Positions 32,619-44,361 of a stretch of 64,000 nucleotides of DNA are shown piece after piece. Origin of the DNA: Stropharia rugosoannulata (taxonomy: Eukaryota; Basidiomycota; Agaricomycetes; Agaricales; Strophariaceae); contig JANCIK010000005.1 in the NCBI GenBank assembly GCA_028532985.1, positions 1,308,501-1,372,500 on the forward strand. Reading direction: 5' to 3'. The translations under genes were made by a program, and so were the position numbers. A model generated the notes under the pieces. It did no database searches. It was not told the DNA's origin and saw only the letters and a list, made by a program, of their open reading frames with translations. The stretch's first letter is position 1. Every line of letters begins with the position of its first letter.

Positions 32619-35175
32619 ATGACGAGCTGGCTTAGGTATGTATATTTTTCCGACATTTTGCATCGCTCGGGAGCTTAATGTACTGCTCTTCAGTTTATTT
32701 CGTCCCCAATTGGGTTCCCAACCAGAATTTACGTCAAGGGCAGTCTTGTTGGGTCTTGCTATAGGCTGTCTAATATGCTTCACGAATTTGAGTCTGGGTC
32801 TTCAATCCGGTTGGATATCCATGTACGCTTGCGTGTTAAACTGGTGGAAAGCTTCTGAACATATCTCTAACAGGATGTCTATTCAATCTGCTCTTATTGG
32901 CTTCCTGGTATCGCGGACACTCCCCAACCCTTTGTCACCACAAGAAATCATCGTAGTGCAAACCACTGCTGTGGCCACGGGGACAATGCCATTAGCAGCG
33001 GGTTTTGTTGGAATATTGCCTGCCCTCACATTGCTGGATGAAGACCGAGATGGGTCGCCTCCAATCCATATGACTTGGCTCGCCGCTGTTGGTTGGTCAT
33101 GTTCCGTGGCCTTTTTTGGGTATGGCATCACTATATGCGTCTAAATTTTGTATGTAACATGTTACAGGGTTTTCCTCTCACCCCCTATTCGTAAACAAGT
33201 GGTGCGTCCGGGCTTCTAGCGACTAAGCAGGCTGTCAATATTTGGTAGATCATTGAGGAAGAACTGCCATTCCCTTCCGGCACCGCCACAGCTCATCTAA
33301 TATCAGTACTCCACCAACTTCCGCCACCCGAGACCACTGTCCGGCGCAGGACTGGATATCGACACATCGATGACGAGGAAGAAACTGCAGTCTCAGAAGA
33401 GATTGTGAATGATCTTACTCGTGATGAAAACAACACCAACGCTGGAGTTGAACGGGAGGCTGTTGAGCATGAAGGCTGGCAAGATCTGACTTGGAGCTTT
33501 GCTGCTTCAGGCCTATTGACGGTAGCATGAATCAGCTTAGTTTCTTGCAAGACATACTTATCGTTTTATTAGCTTGCAGCTTACTTCTATCCGATTATAT
33601 TCGCCATCCCGCTGTTCGGCAATTATCTGGCTAAAGAGTGGCTATGGTATTTCACCCCCAGTTTATCCTATGTTGGTCAAGGTTTGTACCTTGTTTGAAC
33701 TAGAGGAACTCTATCATTGCTCATCGTTGGATGTCTTACAGGTATTATCATGGGATTCCCCACAACATTGAGTATGAACTTGGTTAGTAACATTTAGCGA
33801 CGAATAGCTCTCGCACAAGGTTCATATTAATGCGTGTCTTTCCAGGGAATGTTTGTTGGCTGGGCAATTTTATCTCCTCTCTCCAAGTTGTCCGGATGGG
33901 CTCCAGGCTCAGTCGGAGACATGTCCGATGGTGCTCGTGGCTGGATATTATGGGTTGCCCTTGGAATAATGTGTGCGGATAGCTTGGTTTCTCTTCTCCC
34001 GGTCGCCCTTGAATACCTTCAAGAGGCTTTGAGACCACTGCGTGGAGGGTTTCCTCCTCCTGGACAAACATCTAACCAACATAAAAAACATGAAGTCGAA
34101 ACTGAGGACAGACTAGTACCTATGAAATGGGTTGTCAGTGGTCTTGTCCTTAGTATCATCTTTGGCACTTTTTTGGTCTGGGTCGTCTTTGGAAACGAAG
34201 GCATCAAACCATGGGCGACACTTTTAGGATTTATCCTAGGCGGAATGTTGAGTATTATCGGGTACGTAGTCCAATATCTTGCGTCGGCCACCTGCCATAC
34301 TCAAATGCAATCAGAGTCCGTGCTCTTGGAGAAACCGATCTCAACCCTGTATCGGGACTGGGTAAGATATCGCAACTGTTCTTTGCATGGATTCAACCCG
34401 GAAATATTGTCGCGAATATAATTGCCGGCGGAGTGGCAGAAGCTGGCGCCCAACAGTTAGTATTCATCCGCTCCAAAACACGCCAGACATTTAATTGAAC
34501 TAGGGCTGGGGACTTAATGCAAGACCTGAAGACAGGGCATCTATGTCAGGCTTCCCCACGAGCACAATTCTTTGGCCAACTTATTGGGTCATCAGTTTCG
34601 ATTATTGTCACTACGACCGCCTACACACTCTATAATCGGGCATATGTGATACCAGGACCACAGTTCCCTGCCCCAACAGCTTATGTGTGGCTCAGCCTTG
34701 CGCGGCTTCTACGTATGTATCCCCTTTTATACAACTAATCAGGCGCAATGCTAAATACTGCCGCTTAATAAATGTAGGGGATGGACAATTGCCGGAAAAC
34801 AGTGCCATGTTTATGGCTACTTTTTCCTTCCTGTTTGCCTGCTTATCCGCTCTAAAGATATATGCAGGACAAAGGGGCCACTGGATCGTCAAGTGGATAC
34901 CTTCTGGTGTAGCATTTGCGATTGGTTTCTTGAACACCCCCTCGTTTTCAATCGCACGTCTAATAGGTGGGATAATGGAGTATACATATCGCACACGTTA
35001 TGCAAAAGAAGGAGGAGATATCCGTCTCGTTGTTATTGCGAGCGGGTTTGTGCTAGGGGAGGGCGTCGTTAGCATTGTGTCTCTGATTTTACGAACCCTC
35101 GGCATCGGTGTGATTAGCTGTTTCGGATGTGGTCATGGACTTTGCGGTGGGTGCGCCATCACTACAGGTTTGTAG
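32619..35175 (+). CDS. OPT-family oligopeptide/metal-chelate transporter
   Basis: A short first exon MTSWLS is followed after an intron by LFRPQLGSQPEFTSRAVLLG. Signatures of the OPT superfamily are seen in order: GCLICFTNLSLGLQSGWISM, SPQEIIVVQTTAVATGTMPL, GFVGILPAL, EEELPFPSGTATAHLI, a hydrophilic loop with DDEEETAVSEE, YVGQGIIMGFPTTLSMNLG, GWAILSPLSK, and WIQPGNIVANIIAGGVAEAG followed by the loop QAGDLMQDLKTGHLCQASPR. The last helices contain KWIPSGVAFAIGFLNTPSFS and end in a Cys-rich tail (SCFGCGHGLCGGC). OPT proteins are proton-coupled plasma-membrane importers of oligopeptides or, in the yellow-stripe branch, metal chelates; this sequence resembles the YSL-like fungal branch. About ten introns. 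No disabling change seen. Confidence 0.9.
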
Positions 35176-35520
35176 ATGCATTTTATGAAACTTTGTATAA
35201 TACTGTATGCACGGATTTTTGTCAAGTACAATTTAGTATTCATTGCTCCGCTAAATTGCTCTAACAGAAGGTCATACAGTGAACTTTGAAGACGATGAGT
35301 TACACTATACTCTAGTTGCAGTTACTTGTGAGTTACATGAGTCAGAGTCATGGTCACGACTTGGTTTTCGGCACCTTCTTGTGGAAGACACGCTGGCTCC
35401 ACGTCAGCTCAACGTTTTTCCACCACATGCTCTCGATTATGCAGCACCTCTTTGAGGACAATCTGAAGAGGTGCACTGCCTCCACCCTATTCAAAGAACC
35501 ACCAACCATCATCTCCGACA
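35176..35520. other. Intergenic region
   Basis: 345 bases between the OPT gene and SARAF. I searched it for a signal-peptide exon of SARAF and did not find a convincing one. Confidence 0.4.
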
Positions 35521-36563
35521 ATGTCTCGCGTTGAACTCGCAAAGATTCCAGCCTTAACGTTCTACAAGGGTGAATATACAGAAGCAAAACGAACAGATGC
35601 TATACCACAACTTGCTTGTGTCGGGAAACCTTGTAAACTATACCAACCAGAAGTAGTTCGCTGCGTCAATATTGGAGGTTCTGGGACCGATGTGGACTGG
35701 AAAGTGTGCATGATGCCATTTGCCCATAAAGGATATAACACTAATAAAATCGTAGTGCGAAGCAGATTTGCCGAGTTCCTTGAGGTTCGGTAAAGTCGAG
35801 GTTGGCTGCGAAGGTTGGTCTCGGCCAGGAGATCCTTATGTCTTGAAAGGTGTGCACATGCAGGATAACTCGTTACTCGGTAGCACTCAATGCTCAGCGT
35901 TGTTTTCAGGCTCTTGTTCTTTGGAGTATCGTCTAGTCCAGGTGCCAGGAGCACTGCGGGACTCTGACGCTCCTCTTTTCAAGCCCCAGAGTAGGTCAAA
36001 TCCACCTGTCCTGCTTAAAAGGGAAGACCTAACATACCTCTACCACAGGAAACGATGCGGCAATTATTTTCTGGTGTTTCTTCATTGTCATACTACTCAT
36101 TATTGCCAAGTCATTTATCGACTCATGCACTCGTGATGGCACAAACGGGCGCCCTCCGCGCACCCAGCCATCACCAGGCTACAATCCTACTTCCGGCAGT
36201 GGATGGTTCCCTGGCGACCATAGGGACACTCCGACCGACGCCCCTCCTCCCTATTCGAAAAGCACTCCACAGCCCCCTACACAAGAAAGAGGTTGGTCTG
36301 ATTTCCGCCCAGGGTTCTGGACTGGTGCTGCTGCAGGCGGCCTGGCGAATCATCTTTGGAACAGGAACCGTGCGCGGAATACTGCACCTCAGGCGTATGA
36401 CTGGGAGACTCGCACTGCGCCGCCTAGGCGAAGCTCGTATGTGAGAAGCAGCCCCTCTTTCAACTCGGGCAGGCCTCAGCCTTCCGAGGACCGCGGAGAA
36501 GGAAGCTCTAGTCTAGGTTCGATGAGGCAAAGTACCGGTTTGGGTGGATCGAGAGTGCGCTAA
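35521..36563 (+). CDS. Store-operated calcium entry regulator SARAF (TMEM66) homologue
   Basis: The SARAF hallmark region is clear. From MSRVELAKIPALTFYKGEYT come AIPQLACVGKPCKLYQPEVV, CVNIGGSGTDVDWK, then (after an intron) CEADLPSSLRFGKVEVGCEG and WSRPGDPYVLKG, and (next exon) SCSLEYRLVQVPGAL. A single transmembrane span follows (AAIIFWCFFIVILLIIAK), then a Pro/Gly/Arg-rich cytosolic tail with APPPYSKSTPQPP and WTGAAAGGLANHLW, ending GLGGSRVR. In animals SARAF is a type I ER protein that dampens store-operated Ca2+ entry; the fungal role is unknown. No signal peptide precedes the conserved region at the chosen ATG, so an upstream exon may be missing from this model. The stop is at 36561-36563. 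Confidence 0.87.
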
Positions 36564-37249
36564 GGTCGTTGTAAAGGCTTCGCGAATCGGATTGGAATCG
36601 GGTCTTTCTACTAAGTTATTTATTTATCCGAGTATGTTACATAGCAACTGCACCGGCATACAGCACTATTAACGTTTTTAGGCAGCTTTTAAATATTGGC
36701 TCTTGCGTGTCATTAGAGCGACATTTTCTCTTACCATCCTGTATCAGCCTGTAACACATAGGCCGTTCGATAGATGGCAGGACTTGAATTAAAGTATTCT
36801 AACTTGGTCTAGGCGTCATTCCGTATGATTTCACTTCCTCTGGAATCAGCTCCTCTCTTCAACAATAAACTAATTGGCAGCGCCCATCTCACTCTGGCTA
36901 AACTTCGGTCAAGAGAACGCGCAAATCTCTCCGTGCTCTTTAAGGGGCGCCTGTTATCTGCAGAATGAAAGAAGTAACTGGGTCATGAGATAACAATAGC
37001 AACGTTTCCAATGATCTTCCGCGACGAGTGCAGAGGTCATGACGGGATATTTTCTTTTTCTTTCCGAGGAAAAAAAGATTAACTCGACATCAATACGATC
37101 ATATGATATTTGTGCTATCCTTTGTCGGCTATATAGCGGAACGACTACTAAGAAGGGAGCAATATCGAAATGGTCCCTCAACGCTACATGGGTGTGGAGA
37201 TGTATAAAACGAAGGTAGGCAGGTAGGTCTTCTCTGTCCATTCCCAAAA
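36564..37249. other. Intergenic, promoter region of the endoglucanase
   Basis: 686 bases; holds the TATA box and a GTGGAG hexamer (37193-37198) that fits the SYGGRG pattern of Cre1/Mig1 carbon-catabolite repressors, which control many cellulase genes. This is a pattern match only. Confidence 0.4.
37202..37210 (+). promoter_or_regulatory. TATA box of the endoglucanase gene
   Basis: GTATAAAAC lies 40-48 bp before the ATG at 37250, an unusually clear TATA box for this window, as expected for an inducible gene. Confidence 0.6.
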
Positions 37250-39318
37250 ATGAAGTCCTTACTGGCATTTTCGTCTTTGGCTATTTTATTTGTGCCGGCG
37301 CTTTCGCAAGTCTCTGTCTACGGTCAATGCGGAGTGAGTTTGCATTTTCATTTGGACAAGACAACCCAGAGACTTATATGATCTTCACAATCTTAGGGTC
37401 AAAATTACTCTGGTTCTACGACCTGTGCGTCTGGTTCTACTTGTGTCTACTCTAATCCATGTGCGTTATGAGATTGTATTTTCATGTTCGTAGCACGCTT
37501 ATAATTTAACCTATACTAACCAGACTACTCTCAATGTCTTCCGGGAGCCGCTACAACCCCAACGCCCACGAGCACAGTCTCGTCGACTAACAACGGTGGA
37601 GGATCATCGACCTCGACAGCGACCTCCCCCTCAAACAGTGTTTGCTCTGGCTCTCGCACGAAGTTCAAGTTCTTTGGTGTCAACGAGTCTGGAGCTGAGT
37701 TCGGAAGCACCGTCTGGCCGGTATGCAACCTTTCTCGCGCATGACATCATCGGGAATCGGCGTACTTACTCTCACTTCTGTAGGGCGCTCTTGGTACCGA
37801 TTATACTTGGCCATCCCCGAGGTATATGAGTTCATCTACTCTTTTATTTAAATATTCCCTCTAACAAGTATCTATCTCAGTTCCATCGACTTCTTCGTTG
37901 GAAAGGGATTCAACACTTTCCGTGTTCCTTTCTTGCTTGAACGTATGACACCGCCTGCCACGGGCATTACTGGTCCATTCAACCAGACATACCTCAGTGG
38001 ATTACAGACGATCGTCAGCTACATTACAGGCAAAGGCGCATTCGTCCTCATTGAGCGTATGTGACAGGCATCCGATATATTAGGCTATGTTAGCTAAACT
38101 AAGCACTACAGCCCACAACTACATGAGCTACAATAATGCTGTCATTTCCAGCACCTCTGAGTATGTTTTGCTTTTTTTTAAACAATTTAAGATATATGAC
38201 TGACTTGCGTAATTATTAGCTTCCAGACTTGTGCGTGGTTATACTTTTGATGAATTACAGAGTATATTTATGCGAATCCTTAGTCTGGAAGAACCTTGCC
38301 ACCGTCTTCGTGAGTGCATAAACATTGCTTTAACTATTTTATATTTGACATATCTATAATTCACAGAAAAGCAACAACAACGTTATTTTCGGTAGGGAGA
38401 CTTTATTTTGTTTTACCTGCATTCTCTCACAATTTTTAGATCTCATGAACGAGCCCAATGGCATTGCTGCCACCACTGTTGCAAGCCTGGTAAGCACCGA
38501 CTTGTGCCGAAAGATTATATAATGACTAAACGCACAATGTTTTGGTTGTAGATGCAAGCTGGTATCAACGGTGTCCGCTCCAGTGGTGCTACCACTCAAA
38601 TGATCCTTGTGGAAGGTGTGTAGCATTTCATTGACGATGTGTATCCAAGCTCACATTTTTCTGTACAGGAACTTGTAAGTGTGGATTTTTTGATGCTGCC
38701 ATAAAGTGACTTACGTCGTGGCTTTTTTCAACGAATAGCCTGGACTGGTGCATGGAGTAAGTCAATCAAACTTGAGTATGAGTATTTTTTTTAACGCGCA
38801 TTGACTAGCTTGGGAGTCATCTGGTAATGCCGCCGCATTTACATCGCTCTCGGACCCCAACAACAACTTCGCCATCGGTGAGTTTTCAGTTAGATAGTTT
38901 CTTATATCCTCTTAACGCTTTGACCAGAGATGCACCAGTACCTCGACTCGGACGGCTCGGGTACCTCCGCCACTTGCGTTAACTCAACAATCGGATCGTC
39001 GCGCCTGGCTTCTGCCACGCAATGGCTCCAGGCCAACAACATCAAGGGTTTCCTCGGTGAGATGGGCGCCGGAAGTAACCCCACTTGTATCCAAGCCGTC
39101 CAGGGCGCTCTCTGCTCCATGCAACAGGCCGGCGGTGTCTGGCTTGGTGCTTTATGGTGGGCTGCTGGTCCATGGTGGGGAACTGTAAGTGATTCGGTAT
39201 TGACTTTGATAAACCTATATTAATCCGTTTAATTTGTTAGTACTATCAATCCATTGAACCCCCCAGCGGTGCTGCTATTCCCTCGATCCTGCCCCAGGCC
39301 CTTGAGCCCTTCCTTTAA
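37250..39318 (+). CDS. Secreted GH5 endoglucanase with N-terminal CBM1
   Basis: Signal peptide [19 protein letters not shown]; then a family 1 cellulose-binding module ([20 protein letters not shown], ending YSQCLPG; the Cys and aromatic pattern is complete). A Ser/Thr-rich linker leads to the GH5 catalytic domain: [15 protein letters not shown], the short FNTFRVPF segment, [12 protein letters not shown], the acid/base glutamate in [23 protein letters not shown] and the nucleophile glutamate in [10 protein letters not shown]. The domain closes with [13 protein letters not shown] and [20 protein letters not shown]. It cleaves internal beta-1,4 bonds of cellulose outside the cell. About a dozen small introns, several in the catalytic part. 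Complete catalytic pair and binding module; both N-terminal secretion and the stop at 39318 are clear. Confidence 0.95.
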
Positions 39319-39464
39319 TCGTGCCGATTAATAGTGGGTCTAGTGCTAGTAGACGTGGAATAAATACTGTATGTACTGTATATTAAATCAATATCACCTG
39401 TGAATAAGTGAAGCACATGTTGAGATTTATTCCTGGTAAATAAACGATAAATACATGTCGTACT

Positions 39465-40916
39465 CTACTTCGTGTCTTTTGGTTTGCACACAAGGATACC
39501 ACCGTTTGCATACAGACCCGTCAGGTACAAGTTACCAGTCTCTGGGTCTCGAAGGCCTGTAGCTGACGATCCGAAGCCACCTTCTAATTCGTTACCATTG
39601 CTCTGGAACAAGGTCTTGACCGTCCACCGCAGTCCGTCTGTTTTCATTTTTGAACTCATCGATACAGGCGCCTCTGTATCAAACACGGCCTCTGGCTTAG
39701 CATCTTTCTCTGTCTTTGGAATGATAGCGGCAATCCACGAGGGTGCGGCTGAACCTGTCTTGTTTGCTGCGACCTTGACGAGATCAGGGAAGTTTGGATG
39801 GCCTGCGACGACGACTTCTTCCATTTTCGTTGTGCGGTTATAACTGTAGTGGAGGTTGTCCGGTGTGAATGGGAGCTGGACGACGTTCAGGAGCTGGGGC
39901 AACTTGTCCGTCGCTGCATCACGGGCGTAGAAGAGCACCTGCGCAAGTGAGGTCGAGGAGACCGCCAGGCGGTTCTTCTGCTCGTTCAGCGCCATACCGT
40001 TGGGGAAGGGTATGAAGAGCTTTGCGAAGGCATGAGAAGCGATGGGTGTCCCCGACGTGCCTGGGGGCGTAAGTGTGACGTGAGAGATAAAACCAAGGGG
40101 AAGCGCGAGCAGCGACTCCATGAGAGGCAGGAAGCGGCCGATGAGGGGCCAACGACGTGTGATGAGGTGGTCATTGGACACGTAGAACGCGTCAGGAGAA
40201 CTGAGCGCGAGTGCATTGGGCGACACAAAGTAGCGCGACGAGATCGTGCGGACGTGCCGAGCAACGGTAGGGAGATGGGGGTCCAGAACAAACTGTTCGA
40301 TCACGGTGCGCTTGCGGGCGTGGTTGACAACGTAGATGTTTGACACATTGCCGTCGTAGGAGGGCCAGACGGCGACGCCGAGAGGGTGGAAGTCGTGTCC
40401 GGCGGGATAGCCTTCGAGCGCTATGCGGTGGGCGCGGTTCGGAAGGAGAGCTGGAGGGAGGACGCGCGGTGCCGCGGGGGCGCCGCGGAGCCGGCCGGTT
40501 GTAGTTGGTGCGCCATGGGCATAAATCCAGAGACTGCCGTGCGGCTGTGGGTCTCGGAGGGGGCCCATGACGGTATTCCACGAGCGGCGGCCGGGGTCGC
40601 AGGCCGCAATGACGGGTCTCTCAACGAGCCTTTCCTCGGCATCGTATAGCTCCCAGAAAGTCGCGTCCTCGCACGAACTCAGGCTCTCCGGCTCTGGCAC
40701 GGCTGGGTCGCGTACCGTTGCGCAGTCAGTGGCATAGTCCATGTCGGCGACATAGCCCAGCGGAAAGGGCGAGCGGGTAAGCATGTTGTTCTTTATCAGC
40801 GCGCCATTCCGGTACCAAAACACGGCCTATGAACGAGGGTCAGTACGTGCGCTATACGAGACCAGGGAGCGCACCAAGAGCAGGAAAATGCGCGTCAGGC
40901 TGCGTCGGGAGAACAT
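39465..40916 (-). CDS. Paraoxonase/arylesterase-like lactonase
   Basis: First exon MFSRRSLTRIFLLL at 40916 (probable signal or signal anchor), one intron, then a 450-residue single exon. The sequence has six-bladed propeller features of serum paraoxonase/strictosidine-synthase-like proteins: FHPLGVAVWPSYDGN, IYVVNHARKRTVIEQF, SPNALALSSPDAFYVSNDH, FPNGMALNEQKNRLAVSSTS, FTPDNLHYSY and VVVAGHPNF, with Asn/Asp/His positions (HPLG, SPNAL, FYVSND, FPNGM, DNLH) where PON-type enzymes bind catalytic calcium. These enzymes hydrolyse lactones and aryl esters; the true substrate is unknown. It converges on the endoglucanase: stop codons are 146 bp apart. Confidence 0.84.
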
Positions 40917-41643
40917 GGCGGAACGGGTGAAAGCAGGGTCCAGCTGATAGTCGCACTTCTACAGTTTACTTAAATATGCGCGTGAGAGCAGCGCTATCAG
41001 TGCGCTTTAGCCTTTGATCCTTATTGACAGGATTTACCTCCTTCAAGCACTACCGTTCCTAAATCCATACCTGCCTGGCTTCGATGTCGACAGTAGCCTT
41101 CAGTTTTGCAAGAATTAGCCTCGGGGTCGAGTTTGGCGTGCGAGACGTGCGGGAAAGAAATGTGCATACGTGGTGGGAGCACACATGCAAGACCGTCTTG
41201 GCCTGCTCATCGGCAACCGGGACGTCAGGGGCGTACCATCGCCCAGACTGCATACAATCATCCATTTCTTGTCAAATTCGTGGACAGATTAAGCGTGAAG
41301 TAGCAATCAGAGACAGCAGAAAGTGCATACTCCTGGCTGTGCGCTCAAGAGTCAAGAAGCGAAGAGACAAGAAGCGTCTCCTGGCGAGCCAGCAACGCGC
41401 CATGTGGTCTTAGGAGCCCGGAATCCAGCAATCATCCTACGGCATCTGTACATCTCTACTGCTTCTCGCCCTAACCCGTCCTGGCTCTTCCGTGTTCCTT
41501 TCTTCTATGCTGCATTTTTGTCTTCCTGCCCTTCCTCGCCACCCAACTGTTCTTCCCTCCCAAATTCTCGCCCTGTCTTTACGAATACACAAGTCGTCGA
41601 GGACCAATAACTAAGGCCCTAATCAAGGCGTGTTGAGCGAGCG
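40917..41643. other. Intergenic, divergent promoter region
   Basis: 727 bases between the divergent lactonase and DUF6534-type genes. Pyrimidine-rich from 41500; no gene recognised. Confidence 0.4.
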
Positions 41644-43660
41644 ATGGCTTCCCCGCATTCTTCATTGAATTACGAGGACACCTTCGGTGCGCTCATGCCA
41701 TACTTCTGCGTATTACTTATCTGATAGTGTCGGATCTGGCTGACAGGCGCTCTCCTAATTGGCGCACTCATTACTATGACCATCTATGGGATTACTACTC
41801 TACAAGTGAGTTTTCCATCCCTTTCAAAAAAAAATGGCCACGCGATACTAGGTGCTTATTCTGTCCGAGGCGTACTTCTACTTTTTGTCGTTCCCCAAAG
41901 ATGGAGTGCGTACAAAGCAGCTGGTATAACTTTTTAGTGTCATTATTTGTGCGTTTAAATGACAATTAATGAGCAGGTAGCGCTCATATGGTCTGTTATG
42001 TCGTCTTGGCTTAGTAGCACGTTTTAAACGGCTTTAATCTCTGTGAACAGGATATTGGACTCTGCACACGCAATCTTCAGTGAGTAATTTTAAACTGAAC
42101 GCGCTCAACTAATAATTTCCAACGGAACACAGTGTGTCACGCGGTGCATTTTTATTTAGTGAGATTTAGCATTTCAAGGGGTAAAACTTCAGCTAAGCTT
42201 AGCGGAAGATCGATGGATTCACGAACCCGAGCTTGCTCATCAATGGAAACTGGTCGTTGTTCGTAAGTCCCTCCTCCTCCTGATTTTCTTACTTGAAGTG
42301 GCTAATAGGGTCATCCACTAGGGCTCTGTCGCGATGAACGTAAATCTTTACCATCTGTTACCGCTCGTCTTGCCTCTGACCCTGCATACCCTAGGTTATA
42401 TTGGCTTTTATTGTCCAAGGGTGGGTGTTTACTTTTCCTGCTCTGATTTCGTGTCTAATCAAAGTGGGTATATTAGGTTCTTCACGCAGAGAATATACAT
42501 CTGTATGTCACTTTCAATATCTACAACACAAAAAAAAACATCTCACTCCGCTCTCTCCAGTATGCGAAGGGAGAAAGCGGTACTGGATAACCGGGGTAAT
42601 AAGTCTTTTTGTCTTTGCCCATTTTAGTATGCATTCTTGACATCTGTCTGGAGCTGGAACTAACTTTTGGATTACTCTTGCATAGTTTTTGGGATCGGTT
42701 CGTCTCTCTCTTTTTTTTTTTTAACAATTAAAACGGCGGAATCTGACTATCATTTAACTTTTAGCTACCGTCATACATCTGTAGGTCCGAAACCTCACCC
42801 TTCCAAATGGCTTTTTTATTAGTGATCCAGATTCAAAAAGCAACAGTTTATATATCTTAAGGACCTCTCAGCGAGTTATTCAGTCCTGTTGCAATTCTTC
42901 TAATGATTTACAGTCCATCAGCTCAACTCAGTCGTGCCCTTTGGAGTGACGACTATAATCTCGGATATCATGATAGCGTCGGCACTGTGTGCTCTTCTCG
43001 CGAGCAACCGATCAGCGTTTGCTGACACGAATGGTGTCATCAGCAAATTAATCATATACGCTGTTAATCGGTGTATACTTACATGGTTTGTCTGAAGAAT
43101 TTTTGTGCATGCTAAACCTGATCGTTTCTATGTAGTGCCGTGGCTATCGCTGAGACGATCGTGTTCAGCGTCATACCGAATTCGTTTTACACCATCGCTA
43201 TCGATTTTGTTATTGGGAAATGTACGTGATGAACTTGCCTATGACCTGACTACCTGTTAACCAACGGTATACAGTATACGCGAACTCGCTTTTGGCCGTT
43301 CTGAACGCGCGTGCGGACTTGGGGAGGCTGGCAAGGGAGGCGCAGAGTTCGACAGAGCTGTCGACGTCATTTAGTGTCACTCCAGCGATGGTTAATCACC
43401 AGACTAGCATGGTGCGTACTCATTATTCCTAACTTTCTTTTTCTTTTTGGTTCGCCTTGGCTTGGCAACTTCTTCAAGCTGAGTGCATTCACTCAACTCG
43501 TGTGCTCCAACATTTCTAGATTCGGACCCGCCAGAGTGCGAGGGGTGTAAATAATGACGACGAGGTGCACATTGACGATGGACTATTAGGCGTCTTTGAG
43601 AAAGGGCCAGTAGGACGGGATGTGGGCATCACTTCGACTTCAAGCAGCTATCGGTCGTAG
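41644..43660 (+). CDS. DUF6534-type seven-TM membrane protein
   Basis: Start MASPHSSLNYEDTFG with the first intron removed to give GALLIGALITMTIYGITTLQ. Next exons read AYFYFLSFPKDGVRTKQL and ILDSAHAIF, matching the agaricomycete DUF6534 pattern of repeated TM helices with a Q-x-Y-x-Y-Y/F motif. The better preserved C-terminal part is VPFGVTTIISDIMIASALCAL, a loop with a Ser-Asn-Arg cluster, LIIYAVNRCILT, ETIVFSVIPNSFYTIAID and the family end-motif KLYANSLLAVLNARADL. A hydrophilic tail with RTRQSARG and DDEVHIDDGLLG follows, stopping at 43660. The central exons are uncertain in detail because several introns fall in short exons. Function unknown; sensory or transport roles have been guessed for such proteins, without proof. 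Confidence 0.78.
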
Positions 43661-44361
43661 CTGATTGTATTGTATGTATTTTTTAAATACTGTATGCACT
43701 ATTGATAGGTGGGTACAAGACTGTTTCCCCACTTTTAGTTGACCGAGACGTGCTTCGACCCCACTCCTGCCCAGGTCGCCGTCAGGTCGGGGTACTACCC
43801 ACACTCGAAGTTGACAGCGCCACATGCGCGGGTGCCCACCAGCCAGGGCCCAGCACCAACCGGATCTTCGTGCTTACGCAAATATAGATGAGTCGATTAG
43901 ACTCGGTGTCAGCGCATTGATGACATCTGGGTGCTCATGTGCTGCGGGCGGAATATAATTACCAAGGATCGTCGGGTTGTCTCTGTAAGTACGGTTCTGG
44001 GCAACATCTGAAGCAAGTTGGGAGGAGACTTGCGAGACAGCGGCTCCCCGAGTATATTCCGTCGGTGTGGATGCGCAAGACTGTGGATAATTAATTGAAG
44101 AAAATCTGGAGGAAATGGTCGCTTATTGTGGTCGCCGATCCGTTCGTTACGTTACCAGCCATTTGTCTGGATGGCTATGTTACGCGCGGAAGCAGCCAGT
44201 TTGAGTGAATGCGCAGGCTCCAATTTCCAAAAATATGAGCGCACGTATTTGTGGGTGTTTGCGAGAGGCCATGTGCATCATCATCGTCGATGTTGGGCCT
44301 TTGCCGCGAGCACTTTACATACAGACCGCATGCTGCATCTCCCCTCTTAGTCCCATCCTCC
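43661..44361. other. Intergenic region
   Basis: 701 bases before the cation exchanger. ORFs here are short; no family, TATA box or repeat identified. Confidence 0.4.
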
